Positions 20,685 to 27,965 of a stretch of 64,000 nucleotides of DNA are shown here, one piece after another (positions within the stretch are counted from its first letter, which is position 1; the number at the start of each line of letters is the position of its first letter). The notes beneath the pieces were generated by a model, which was given only the letters and a program-made list of their open reading frames with translations, did no database searches and had not been told where the DNA came from. The stretch is from Rhizobium sp. L51/94 (lineage in GTDB: Bacteria > Pseudomonadota > Alphaproteobacteria > Rhizobiales > Rhizobiaceae): NCBI RefSeq assembly GCF_019355555.1, contig NZ_CP072141.1:2784001-2848000 (forward strand), written 5' to 3'. The translations under genes and the position numbers were made by a program.

Positions 20685-20708
20685 GCATCCCGGCTTCGGC
20701 CGGGATGC
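20685..20708 (+). terminator. Hairpin after fumC
   Basis: GCATCCCGGC-TTCG-GCCGGGATGC forms a near-perfect stem with a stable UUCG loop, 13 bases after the fumC stop. No T-tract follows directly. Confidence 0.6.
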
Positions 20709-20941
20709 GCAACGCAACCAAAACATTTAATTAGACATATATAATATTAACTTCTGGTAGACATTTCTCGCCGACAAGAACAAAAACTGCAACCACACTT
20801 CCGATAATTACAATTATATTCAATAGCTTAACAGTATTCGCAGGATTTCATTACTAATTTCCAGCAAGGTTACCCTTAATCTTTTCAAAAGAAATTTAGG
20901 CTACATAAACCATAGTCATTTAAATCCTTAGGAGTTCGCCA

Positions 20942-22006
20942 ATGAGCACGGTGATTGCGTCCAGGTCGCAAATTCCCGACGTGGCAGGACAGATCATCTA
21001 TGCTATGCGAGCCATGGGCGTTGCTCCGATCCCGCGCAATTACGAGCTTTTCTACGAAGCCTATATTGGCTCCAACCCTGCCCTCACCCGCGACCTTGCA
21101 GCGCTTGGCAGCAACGCCACGCAGGAAGAGATCGACCTTCTCGGCAGCCAGTATTTTTCCCATTCCACGCGGATCTACGACGACGCCCATTCGCGGATCA
21201 TAAACGAGCTGGACGGCGTGCTGCGCGCCCTGAAGCAGGAACAGACATCGCTTTCCAGCTACAACAAGCTACTCGGCGAAACCTTCGTCCGCATTACCTC
21301 GAAGACCGCCAACAGCGCCGACCTGCTGCGCAATGCGATCGACATGCTGACCGAAGCCACCGGCGATACCATGGCGCGCGGCGAAAAGACGGTTGAGGAT
21401 GTTGCCCAGCGCTCGCAGGAGATGGACCAGGTTCGCAAGGAACTCGACGAATACAAGCGCATCGCCAACACCGATTCCCTGACGCGCCTCTCCAACCGCC
21501 GGGCCTTCGATGACCGCCTCGCATCGGTGTTCGACAATCCGATGGCGAAGTCCGTCACGGCGCTGGTGCTATGCGACATCGACAATTTCAAGAAGGTCAA
21601 CGACAGCTTTGGCCACCCCGTCGGCGACAAGATCCTCGCGACAGTCGCGTCAGTAATCCGCGCCAACGTTCGCCGTGACGTCTTCGTTGCGCGCACCGGC
21701 GGCGAAGAATTCGCCCTGATCATCGATGGCAATACGGCTGACGAGGTGATGGCGATCTGCGAGCGGATCCGCCGCACTCTCGAATCGACCCCCTTCCGCA
21801 ATTCGCGCACCCGCGTCGACTACGGGCCGATCACCATGTCGCTTGGCGTCTGCATGGCGTCGGAAGCGAAGGATCCGGGCGAACTCTACAGCAACACCGA
21901 TATCGCGCTCTATCAGGCCAAAAATTCCGGACGCAACTGCACGTCGCAATATCAGAGCGGCATGCAGAAGGATTTCAGCAAGAGCTGGCTGATCTACAAG
22001 AACTGA
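20942..22006 (+). CDS. Diguanylate cyclase (GGDEF domain)
   Basis: A 354-residue protein. The N-terminal about 170 residues are helical, with no recognised sensor domain and no membrane segment. A GGDEF domain follows: TDSLTRLSNRRAFDDRL, CDIDNFKKVNDSFGHPVGD and the active-site RTGGEEFALI. It should convert GTP to cyclic di-GMP. The usual inhibitory RxxD site is not intact; the aligned residues read RRDV. TTAGGAG precedes the ATG. Upstream is an unusually AT-rich leader (about 20709-20941). Confidence 0.88.
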   Translation: MSTVIASRSQIPDVAGQIIYAMRAMGVAPIPRNYELFYEAYIGSNPALTRDLAALGSNATQEEIDLLGSQYFSHSTRIYDDAHSRIINELDGVLRALKQEQTSLSSYNKLLGETFVRITSKTANSADLLRNAIDMLTEATGDTMARGEKTVEDVAQRSQEMDQVRKELDEYKRIANTDSLTRLSNRRAFDDRLASVFDNPMAKSVTALVLCDIDNFKKVNDSFGHPVGDKILATVASVIRANVRRDVFVARTGGEEFALIIDGNTADEVMAICERIRRTLESTPFRNSRTRVDYGPITMSLGVCMASEAKDPGELYSNTDIALYQAKNSGRNCTSQYQSGMQKDFSKSWLIYKN

Positions 22007-22025
22007 GCCCCGATACCGAAGCGGG

Positions 22026-23216
22026 TCAGCGCTGCCGCAAGGTCTGTGAACTGTGCCGCAGCGACACAAATTCCCACAGCGCCACTCCGACCAGAATGCC
22101 GGTCGCAAGGATTGCTAGGTCAAACCTGTCGACCCGCGACGCGAGCATCATCGACAGCAACAGAACAGCAATACCAACAAGATGCGACAGCGGCGGACGG
22201 TTGCCGGTGGTCGCCTTGAACCAGAGATTACCGCATAGGAAAATCAGCGGGCCACCGAGGATAGCGCCGGCAACGCCAAGGTCCGCCACATCGTCCGGAT
22301 GCGTCAGGGCGAGCTTGTTGGCGACCACGGTGACGATGATGCCGGCAAGGATAGGGATATGCGCGTAGGTGAACGCCTGCCTCGCGAGACTGCCGGGCAA
22401 CTCGGCATGCTCGATCCGATGGGCAGCACGCTCGTGGCCGAACTGGAAGTAGATCCACCACATCGCCACCGTGCCGGCGAAAACGCAAACGAGCATCATC
22501 ATGCTCTGCGGCACGAGCGGCATCTCGGAGAAGGTCTCCCCGGCCTCGAGAATGGCCTCGCCGAGGCAGATGATGATGAACAGCGCGCAGCGTTCCGCCA
22601 GGTGTGCGCCCGAGACGTTCCAGTCCGCAGGCGTCGAGCGCCCGAGGCCCGGCACAATGAAACCGGCAGCCGGTGCTGCATATTCGATCGCCAGTGCTAC
22701 CAGCCAGCACACCAGCCGTACCTCTCCCTCCTCCAGGCCACCGGCTATCCAGAAGACGCCGGACAACATCAGCCAGACGGTGATGCGCAGGAAATTGCGG
22801 TGATTGGAGGGGGCGGCGTGGCGCAGCGCGTAGACCGCGAACAGCGAGCGCCCTACCTGCATGAACACGAATGCGCCGGCAAACATCAGGCCCTTCTCGC
22901 CGAACGCCTCGGGGATCGATGCAGAGAGAATCAAGCCGGCGAGCATCAGCACGAACAGCATCACCCGCACCGGCTGCCGGTCCGGATCGAGCCAGTTGGT
23001 GACCCAGGTGGTGAATATCCACACCCACCAGACGGCCAGCGTCAGCAGCAGCGCCTGAAGTACGCCGAGCGCGGTGAAATGCTCGTAAAGCGCATGGGCA
23101 AGCTGAGATATCGAGAACACAAACACGAGGTCGAAAAACAACTCGACGAACGAGACCCGGTGCTCGTTCCGGCTCCCCTTCTGACGTAACCATCCATCCG
23201 CTTTACGACCGGTCAT
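22026..23216 (-). CDS. Low temperature requirement protein A (LtrA) family membrane protein
   Basis: A 396-residue polytopic protein. The LtrA hallmark VSFVELFFDLVFVFSISQLA sits near 21-40, followed by about ten further hydrophobic segments and ERCALFIIICLGEAILEAG near 208-226. The family is named from Listeria cold growth, and its transported substrate is unknown. GGGGGATAGAGT precedes the ATG. The GGDEF gene converges with it, with 19 bases between stops. Confidence 0.85.
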   Translation of the reverse strand: MTGRKADGWLRQKGSRNEHRVSFVELFFDLVFVFSISQLAHALYEHFTALGVLQALLLTLAVWWVWIFTTWVTNWLDPDRQPVRVMLFVLMLAGLILSASIPEAFGEKGLMFAGAFVFMQVGRSLFAVYALRHAAPSNHRNFLRITVWLMLSGVFWIAGGLEEGEVRLVCWLVALAIEYAAPAAGFIVPGLGRSTPADWNVSGAHLAERCALFIIICLGEAILEAGETFSEMPLVPQSMMMLVCVFAGTVAMWWIYFQFGHERAAHRIEHAELPGSLARQAFTYAHIPILAGIIVTVVANKLALTHPDDVADLGVAGAILGGPLIFLCGNLWFKATTGNRPPLSHLVGIAVLLLSMMLASRVDRFDLAILATGILVGVALWEFVSLRHSSQTLRQR

Positions 23217-23239
23217 ACTCTATCCCCCACCTGATGTTC

Positions 23240-23611
23240 TCAGCGCTGGCCGACCCTGTCGCGGCTTAGGCCTTTTTCGGCCAGTTCGCTCTCGTAGGCT
23301 GCCATCAGCGCCGGCCCATTCTCACCCAGCTCTCGCAGATAGGTCCAAGTGAAAATGCCGGTGTCGTGAAGGTCGTCGAAGCGGATGCGGACCGCATAAT
23401 TTCCGGTTGGCGTAATCGTCATGATGCCGACATCGCGCTTGCCGGCAACGGTCACCTTCTGGCCGGGTCCGTGCCCCTGAACCTCGGCAGACGGGGATGT
23501 CACCCGCATCAGTTCGGCCGGAATGTCGAAACTGGCGCCATCGTTGAAAGTCACCAGCAATCGTTGCCGATCCTTCGATACCCGCAACTCGGTCGGCCAA
23601 ATCCCGCTCAT
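23240..23611 (-). CDS. DUF971 (gamma-butyrobetaine hydroxylase-like N-terminal) protein
   Basis: A 123-residue single-domain protein with WPTELRVSKDRQRLLVTFNDG at the start, then GNYAVRIRFDDLHDTGIFTWTYLRELG near 70-100, the DUF971 signature. Stand-alone members are often encoded near molybdenum cofactor or iron-sulfur genes, and moaA is the divergent neighbour. The role is unknown. ATG at 23611 is preferred to an in-frame GTG twelve bases upstream. Confidence 0.83.
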   Translation of the reverse strand: MSGIWPTELRVSKDRQRLLVTFNDGASFDIPAELMRVTSPSAEVQGHGPGQKVTVAGKRDVGIMTITPTGNYAVRIRFDDLHDTGIFTWTYLRELGENGPALMAAYESELAEKGLSRDRVGQR

Positions 23612-23691
23612 ACTGCGCCCCACTCTTTGCTACAACCGCAGGACTAGGCTGCGGCCGCACCGCGCGCAAGACTCTTTTCTCGAGCATTTGC

Positions 23692-23721
23692 CTTGACGCA
23701 ACAAGCCAGTCGTCCCAGTTA
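23692..23721 (+). promoter_or_regulatory. Candidate housekeeping promoter for moaA
   Basis: CTTGAC at 23692-23697 matches the rhizobial sigma-70 -35 element. After an 18-base spacer comes CAGTTA (23716-23721), a poorer fit to the CTATAT-type -10. It lies about 25 bases before the chosen moaA start. Confidence 0.35.
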
Positions 23722-23744
23722 TGCCCAATCACGGAGATATATTT

Positions 23745-24794
23745 GTGAACAGCATCGTCGGCGCTATCGCCAGCGCCTCTCCACTTTCGGCAAGCCCTTC
23801 CTCAATGATCGACCCCTTCGGTCGGATGGTCAGTTATCTGCGCGTTTCCGTGACGGACCGCTGCGACTTCCGCTGCACCTATTGCATGGCGGAAAACATG
23901 ACATTCCTGCCGAAGAAGGACCTTCTGACGCTGGAAGAGCTGGACCGGCTCTGTTCGGCATTCATCGCCAAGGGCGTGCGCAAGATCCGGCTCACCGGCG
24001 GCGAACCACTCGTCCGCAAGAACATCATGCAGCTGATCCGCAGCCTCGGCGACAAGGTCAAGTCCGGCGCCCTCGAGGAGCTGACGCTGACCACCAACGG
24101 CTCGCAGCTCGCCCGTTTCGCAGACGAGCTTTACGCCTGCGGCGTGCGCCGCATCAACGTTTCGCTCGACACGCTGGATGCCGACAAGTTCAAGGAAATC
24201 ACTCGCTGGGGCGATATCGCCCGGGTGATGGAAGGCATCGATGCCGCCCTTGCCGCCGGCCTCACGATCAAGCTCAATGCAGTCGCGCTGAAAGGCTTCA
24301 ACGAAACGGAAATTCCCGACCTGCTGCGGTTTGCCCATGCACGCGGCATGGACCTCACCGTCATCGAGACGATGCCGATGGGCGAGATCGAGGAAGACCG
24401 CACCGATCGGTATCTTCCTTTATCCAAGGTGAAGTCGGATCTGGAAAAGCAGTTTACCCTGACCGATATCGGCTACCGCACCGGCGGCCCCGCCCGCTAC
24501 GTGACCGTCGAGGAAACCGGCGGCCGGCTGGGCTTCATCACCCCGCTCACGCATAATTTCTGCGAAAGCTGCAACCGCGTCCGCCTGACCTGTACCGGTA
24601 CGCTCTACATGTGTCTCGGCCAGAACGACGCCGCAGACCTGCGCGCCGCCCTTCGCGCCACCCCCGACGACGAACTCCTCAGCATGGCAATCGACGAGGC
24701 CATCCGCCGCAAGCCGAAAGGCCACGACTTCATCATCGACCGCACCCACAACCGCCCCGCCGTCGCCCGCCACATGAGCGTCACCGGCGGGTGA
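23745..24794 (+). CDS. moaA: GTP 3',8-cyclase MoaA (molybdenum cofactor biosynthesis)
   Basis: A 349-residue radical SAM enzyme that starts molybdopterin synthesis from GTP. The N-terminal cluster motif CDFRCTYC gives Cys40, Cys44 and Cys47. [11 protein letters not shown] follows, and the C-terminal cluster CESC(x13)C is intact, as needed for GTP binding. The GTG at 23745 is chosen because CGGAGATATATTT precedes it and the product then has the usual rhizobial length; the frame runs back to an ATG at 23721. mobA and mobB, acting later in the same pathway, lie 2.5 kb downstream. Confidence 0.93.
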   Translation: MNSIVGAIASASPLSASPSSMIDPFGRMVSYLRVSVTDRCDFRCTYCMAENMTFLPKKDLLTLEELDRLCSAFIAKGVRKIRLTGGEPLVRKNIMQLIRSLGDKVKSGALEELTLTTNGSQLARFADELYACGVRRINVSLDTLDADKFKEITRWGDIARVMEGIDAALAAGLTIKLNAVALKGFNETEIPDLLRFAHARGMDLTVIETMPMGEIEEDRTDRYLPLSKVKSDLEKQFTLTDIGYRTGGPARYVTVEETGGRLGFITPLTHNFCESCNRVRLTCTGTLYMCLGQNDAADLRAALRATPDDELLSMAIDEAIRRKPKGHDFIIDRTHNRPAVARHMSVTGG

Positions 24795-24974
24795 CATCTA
24801 GGTTCGAAGCGAGTGACATACAGAGTACAAGGCGGTCGAAACTTTGACGTGGTGATCGTCTGCATAGGCCCGTTGGTCGATGCGACCCAGCATAAACTGC
24901 GGCGCCAGGCAAAACAGCTTATCCTTCACGTAGGGTGGACTATCCAACTCGATCCATAAACACGAGACGATGAG

Positions 24975-25370
24975 ATGGAACGAGAAATAATCGACGACTT
25001 CAGAGTGATCTTGCTAAAAGCGCGAGAGCATGATGGCGAAGCCTGGGAGATGGTGGTCGGAGAGTTGCAGCTGCAATTTGGCGAGGCCTGCCTCTGGGTG
25101 CTGATAGATGAACCTGAACAGGCTGCCACTGCCTTGCGTAGCATCAGGGAAATCGTCGCCTCCTACATGCAGAAGTGGAAAAGCGTAACGTTCACCGTCA
25201 CCTTCCAAGTTATCGAAGGGGATGAAAAGCTCTTCCTCGAGCTACTGGAGGGCGGAGAAATTATCGATGATCGCCACCTGAGCACCATCGGTAAAACCTT
25301 CGATCGCGCTCGCCTTTCTCCCACTGACATATTTCTGACCGAGCGTACCCGTCGACTTAAAGAAGGATAA
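24975..25370 (+). CDS. Hypothetical protein, unknown family
   Basis: A 131-residue acidic, probably cytoplasmic protein. I do not recognise a family. It contains a possible beta-strand pair (KSVTFTVTFQVIEGDEKLFLELLEGGEIIDD) and a basic C-terminus (TERTRRLKEG). It has no signal peptide or membrane segment. Base composition is less GC-rich than its neighbours and codon use is less biased, and the surrounding 0.7 kb is also atypical. It sits between moaA and the DMT exporter, which elsewhere would be tighter. Possibly acquired; it may be an orphan or small effector/immunity-type gene, but nothing shows this. Confidence 0.6.
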   Translation: MEREIIDDFRVILLKAREHDGEAWEMVVGELQLQFGEACLWVLIDEPEQAATALRSIREIVASYMQKWKSVTFTVTFQVIEGDEKLFLELLEGGEIIDDRHLSTIGKTFDRARLSPTDIFLTERTRRLKEG

Positions 25371-25547
25371 CCACAAGAGAAGCAGCGGGCCGCACGACTG
25401 GCTGCCGACATGAGTTAATTCCGCACACCGTGTCTCAGGGCCTCATACCGCATCGCACAAACGATTTTGCCGATAACCTGTCCGTCACAGATTCCCAATC
25501 GCCGCTTTCCCGCGTAGACACTGCCACGCAAACCGGTGGAAGTGACG

Positions 25548-26459
25548 ATGGCTCGATCGAAGAATACGGAAGGTGCGCTTTACATGGCCGCGGCCATGGC
25601 GGCCTTTTCCTGCAGTGATGCCCTGTCGAAATCGGTCATCTCGGTCATGAATGCCGGCGAGATCATGTTGCTGCGCGGCCTCCTCACCAGCGTCATCGTC
25701 TACCTGATCGCCAGACACCTGGGTGCGCTGCGTTCGTTCAAGGTCATTGCCCAGCCGATGATCCTGCTGCGCGTGGTCTGCGAGGCGCTGGCGGCCGCTA
25801 CCTACATCTCCGCGCTCGGCATGATGCCGATTGCCAATGCCTCGGCGATCATCCAGGCCTTGCCGCTGGCCGTGACGCTCGGCGCCGCATTGTTCCTGAA
25901 AGAGCCCGTCGGCTGGCGGCGCTGGTCGGCAATCACGGTCGGATTTCTCGGCGTGCTGGTCATCGTCCGTCCCGGGCCGGAGGGGTTCACGCCGGCAGCG
26001 TTGATCGTCATCGCCAGCGTCTTCATCACCGCCGCCCGCGATCTCGCCACCCGTTGCGTCGACAAGCAGGTGCCGTCGCTGATGGTGACCGTCTGCACGG
26101 CCATCGGCGTGTCGCTGATCGGCGGCATCCTCGTCGTGCCGCTGGGCGGCTGGCATAGCCCAGGCCCGGTCGCGCTGATGCATCTGGCGCTGGCGTCGGT
26201 GATGGTGCTTGCCGGCTACCAGACGGCGATCCTTGCGATGCGCACAGGAGACATCGCCGTCGTCGCACCGATGCGCTATCTCAGCCTGATTTTCGCAGCC
26301 CTGCTCGGCATGATATTCTTCGGCGAGATGCCTGATCTGTGGACGGCGGTCGGCGCGGCCATTGTCATCGCCTCCGGCCTCTATACCTTCTACCGCGAGA
26401 GCCGGCGCAAACACGCCAGCCAGCTGGCACAAAGATCGGATCCGCGCGTTCCCGTCTGA
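25548..26459 (+). CDS. DMT-superfamily (EamA) transporter
   Basis: A 303-residue inner-membrane protein with ten hydrophobic segments arranged as two EamA repeats (about 10-140 and 150-290); GALYMAAAMAAFSCSDALSKS opens the first. Such proteins export metabolites; the substrate is unknown. GGAAGTGACG precedes the ATG at 25548, and an in-frame GTG at 25536 is less likely. Only 17 bases separate its stop from mobA, so the two may be co-transcribed. Confidence 0.85.
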   Translation: MARSKNTEGALYMAAAMAAFSCSDALSKSVISVMNAGEIMLLRGLLTSVIVYLIARHLGALRSFKVIAQPMILLRVVCEALAAATYISALGMMPIANASAIIQALPLAVTLGAALFLKEPVGWRRWSAITVGFLGVLVIVRPGPEGFTPAALIVIASVFITAARDLATRCVDKQVPSLMVTVCTAIGVSLIGGILVVPLGGWHSPGPVALMHLALASVMVLAGYQTAILAMRTGDIAVVAPMRYLSLIFAALLGMIFFGEMPDLWTAVGAAIVIASGLYTFYRESRRKHASQLAQRSDPRVPV

Positions 26460-26476
26460 CAGAGGAACAAGACACG

Positions 26477-27109
26477 ATGGTGTTCGCGATAGAAAAGCTG
26501 CCCTGCGTCATCCTTGCGGGCGGCCGCTCGACCAGGATGGGAAGCAACAAGGCATTGGCGACCGTCGGCGGCGTGCCGCTTATTGCGCACATCGTTGCCC
26601 GCATGACCCCGCAGTCGAGCGAGGTCGCCGTCAACGCGCCGCTGGACTTCGAAGGCGGCGACGGCCTGCGCCGGGTGCCCGACACCCTCCCCGGACAACT
26701 GGGCCCGCTCGCTGGCGTTCTGACGGCCATGCGCGATACAAAGGCGAACCATCCCGCCGCCAGCCATGTCCTGACCGTGCCGACCGATGGCCCGTTCCTG
26801 CCGACAGACCTGATGGCACGGCTCGCCGATGCCCGCCACGACGGCGAGACCATTGCCATCGCCTCGTCGAGCGGCGAGCAGCACCCCATCGTCGCCCTCT
26901 GGCCGGTGTCGCTGGCCGACGAGCTCGAAAGCTGGATACTGACGGATGGAAAGCGGCGAGTGCGCGACTTCCAGCGGCGCTATCCGCTGGCTGAAGTGAT
27001 CTTTCCGCTGATCCAGACGGAAAACGGCACTATCGATCCCTTCCTCAACGTCAACACGCCAGAGGAACTCGCCGCCGCCGAGCTCTGGCTCCAGGCCCTG
27101 CACCGATGA
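26477..27109 (+). CDS. mobA: Molybdenum cofactor guanylyltransferase MobA
   Basis: A 210-residue nucleotidyltransferase that attaches GMP to molybdopterin to form the MGD cofactor. The signature LAGGRSTRMGSNKAL is near 13-27, DTLPGQLGPLAGVLTA near 70-85 and TVPTDGPFLP near 102-111, with the metal-binding Asp. The open frame extends upstream into the DMT gene, but AGAGGAACA before the ATG at 26477 marks the start. It overlaps mobB by four bases (ATGA). Confidence 0.93.
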   Translation: MVFAIEKLPCVILAGGRSTRMGSNKALATVGGVPLIAHIVARMTPQSSEVAVNAPLDFEGGDGLRRVPDTLPGQLGPLAGVLTAMRDTKANHPAASHVLTVPTDGPFLPTDLMARLADARHDGETIAIASSSGEQHPIVALWPVSLADELESWILTDGKRRVRDFQRRYPLAEVIFPLIQTENGTIDPFLNVNTPEELAAAELWLQALHR

Positions 27110-27645
27110 CACCGCCGAAGACTTTTGGCATTGCCGGCTGGAAGAACTCCGGCAAGACCGGGCTCGCGGTTCGCCTCGTCACCGAGTTCACCCGGCGTGG
27201 CTACCGGATCTCGACGATCAAGCACGCCCACCACGACTTCGACATCGACAAGGTCGGCGCCGATAGCTTCCGTCACCGCGAGGCTGGAGCCCATGAGGTG
27301 GCGCTGGTGTCAGGCACGCGCTACGCCATCATGCACGAGATGCGCGGTGCGCCGGAGCCTGGCTTCGACGAGATCCTCGCCCGCCTCGCCCCGTGCGATC
27401 TGGTCCTTGTCGAGGGTTACAAGCGCGAGCCGATCCCCAAGATCGAAGCCCGGCGGTCGGCATCGGCCAACCGCGAACCCCTGGCACCGCAGGACCCACA
27501 TATCGTCGCAATCGCCGCAGATCACGAGGTTTCAGCTGACGACGCAGCCGTTAACGGCGGATTGCCCGTGTTCGACCTCGACGACACAATGGCCATCGCC
27601 GACTTCATCGTCACGACCGTCGGCCTCGAAAAGCCGAGCCCATAA
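27106..27645 (+). CDS. mobB: Molybdopterin-guanine dinucleotide biosynthesis adaptor MobB
   Basis: A 179-residue P-loop GTP-binding protein assisting MGD formation. The Walker A motif GWKNSGKTGL is at residues 8-17, with STIKHAHHDFDIDKVGADS near 38-56 and LVLVEGYKREPIPKIE near 100-115, all typical of MobB. Its ATG overlaps the mobA stop, indicating translational coupling. The distal terminator has been split by the element at 27673-27918. Confidence 0.93.
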   Translation: MTPPKTFGIAGWKNSGKTGLAVRLVTEFTRRGYRISTIKHAHHDFDIDKVGADSFRHREAGAHEVALVSGTRYAIMHEMRGAPEPGFDEILARLAPCDLVLVEGYKREPIPKIEARRSASANREPLAPQDPHIVAIAADHEVSADDAAVNGGLPVFDLDDTMAIADFIVTTVGLEKPSP

Positions 27646-27672
27646 AAAAAGCCGCCGGATTTCTCCGGCGGC
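27644..27672 (-). terminator. Terminator hairpin, copy 1 (serves the OmpA-family gene)
   Basis: The stem GCCGCCGGA / TCCGGCGGC occupies 27651-27672. The A-run just to its left becomes a T-tract on the minus strand, so it ends transcription from the leftward OmpA-family gene. An identical 22-bp copy is at 27919-27940. Confidence 0.75.
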
Positions 27673-27918
27673 GCAGACTGATGACAAAGCTATGATCTAA
27701 TAACTCTGCAGGTTACTCGGGAAATTCAGCCGGTTGTCAAACTCCCCTCACCCTCGCCCTTGTGGCGGGGATCCAGTCAGCTCAAGTCTTTGAGCTGAAA
27801 GAGTCTTTTGACCCGACAGACGTTGTGTCGCTGGATCCCCGACACAAGGGCGAGAATGAGGGAGAGTAAGGTATCGCTCTCGTCAAACACGCTTCTTCAG
27901 GGTTTGTCAGCAGTCTGA
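27673..27918. mobile_element. MITE-like / rhizobial intergenic mosaic element-like palindromic repeat
   Basis: A 246-base non-coding element between two identical 22-bp hairpins. Its ends are inverted repeats, CAGACTGATGACAAA (27674-27688) against TTTGTCAGCAGTCTG (27903-27917), 14 of 15 matching. Inside is a second large inverted repeat: 27742-27776 pairs with 27831-27864, sharing CTCGCCCTTGTG and CGGGGATCCAG. A small central hairpin AGCTCAA/TTGAGCT lies near 27778-27796. No open frame codes for a transposase. The structure fits a non-autonomous inserted element; the internal palindrome resembles the RIME class of rhizobial repeats as I remember it. Confidence 0.7.
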
Positions 27919-27949
27919 GCCGCCGGATTTCTCCGGCGGCTTATTTTCT
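27919..27949 (+). terminator. Terminator hairpin, copy 2 (serves mobB)
   Basis: The same 22-bp stem-loop as at 27651-27672, followed on the plus strand by TTATTTTCTT. It therefore ends transcription coming from mobA-mobB. Together, copies 1 and 2 look like the two halves of one former bidirectional terminator. Confidence 0.78.
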
Positions 27950-27965
27950 TCATCAGGAGAGGTGG

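Larger units (their letters stand above)
27646..27965. other. Intergenic region between mobB and the OmpA-family gene
   Basis: A gap of 320 bases entirely accounted for by two identical terminator hairpins and the palindromic element between them. No coding sequence is supported. Confidence 0.7.

Noticed and set aside
25430..25618. 62-codon frame overlapping the start of the DMT exporter gene
   Set aside because: Mostly overlaps a well-supported gene in another frame, with no convincing ribosome site.
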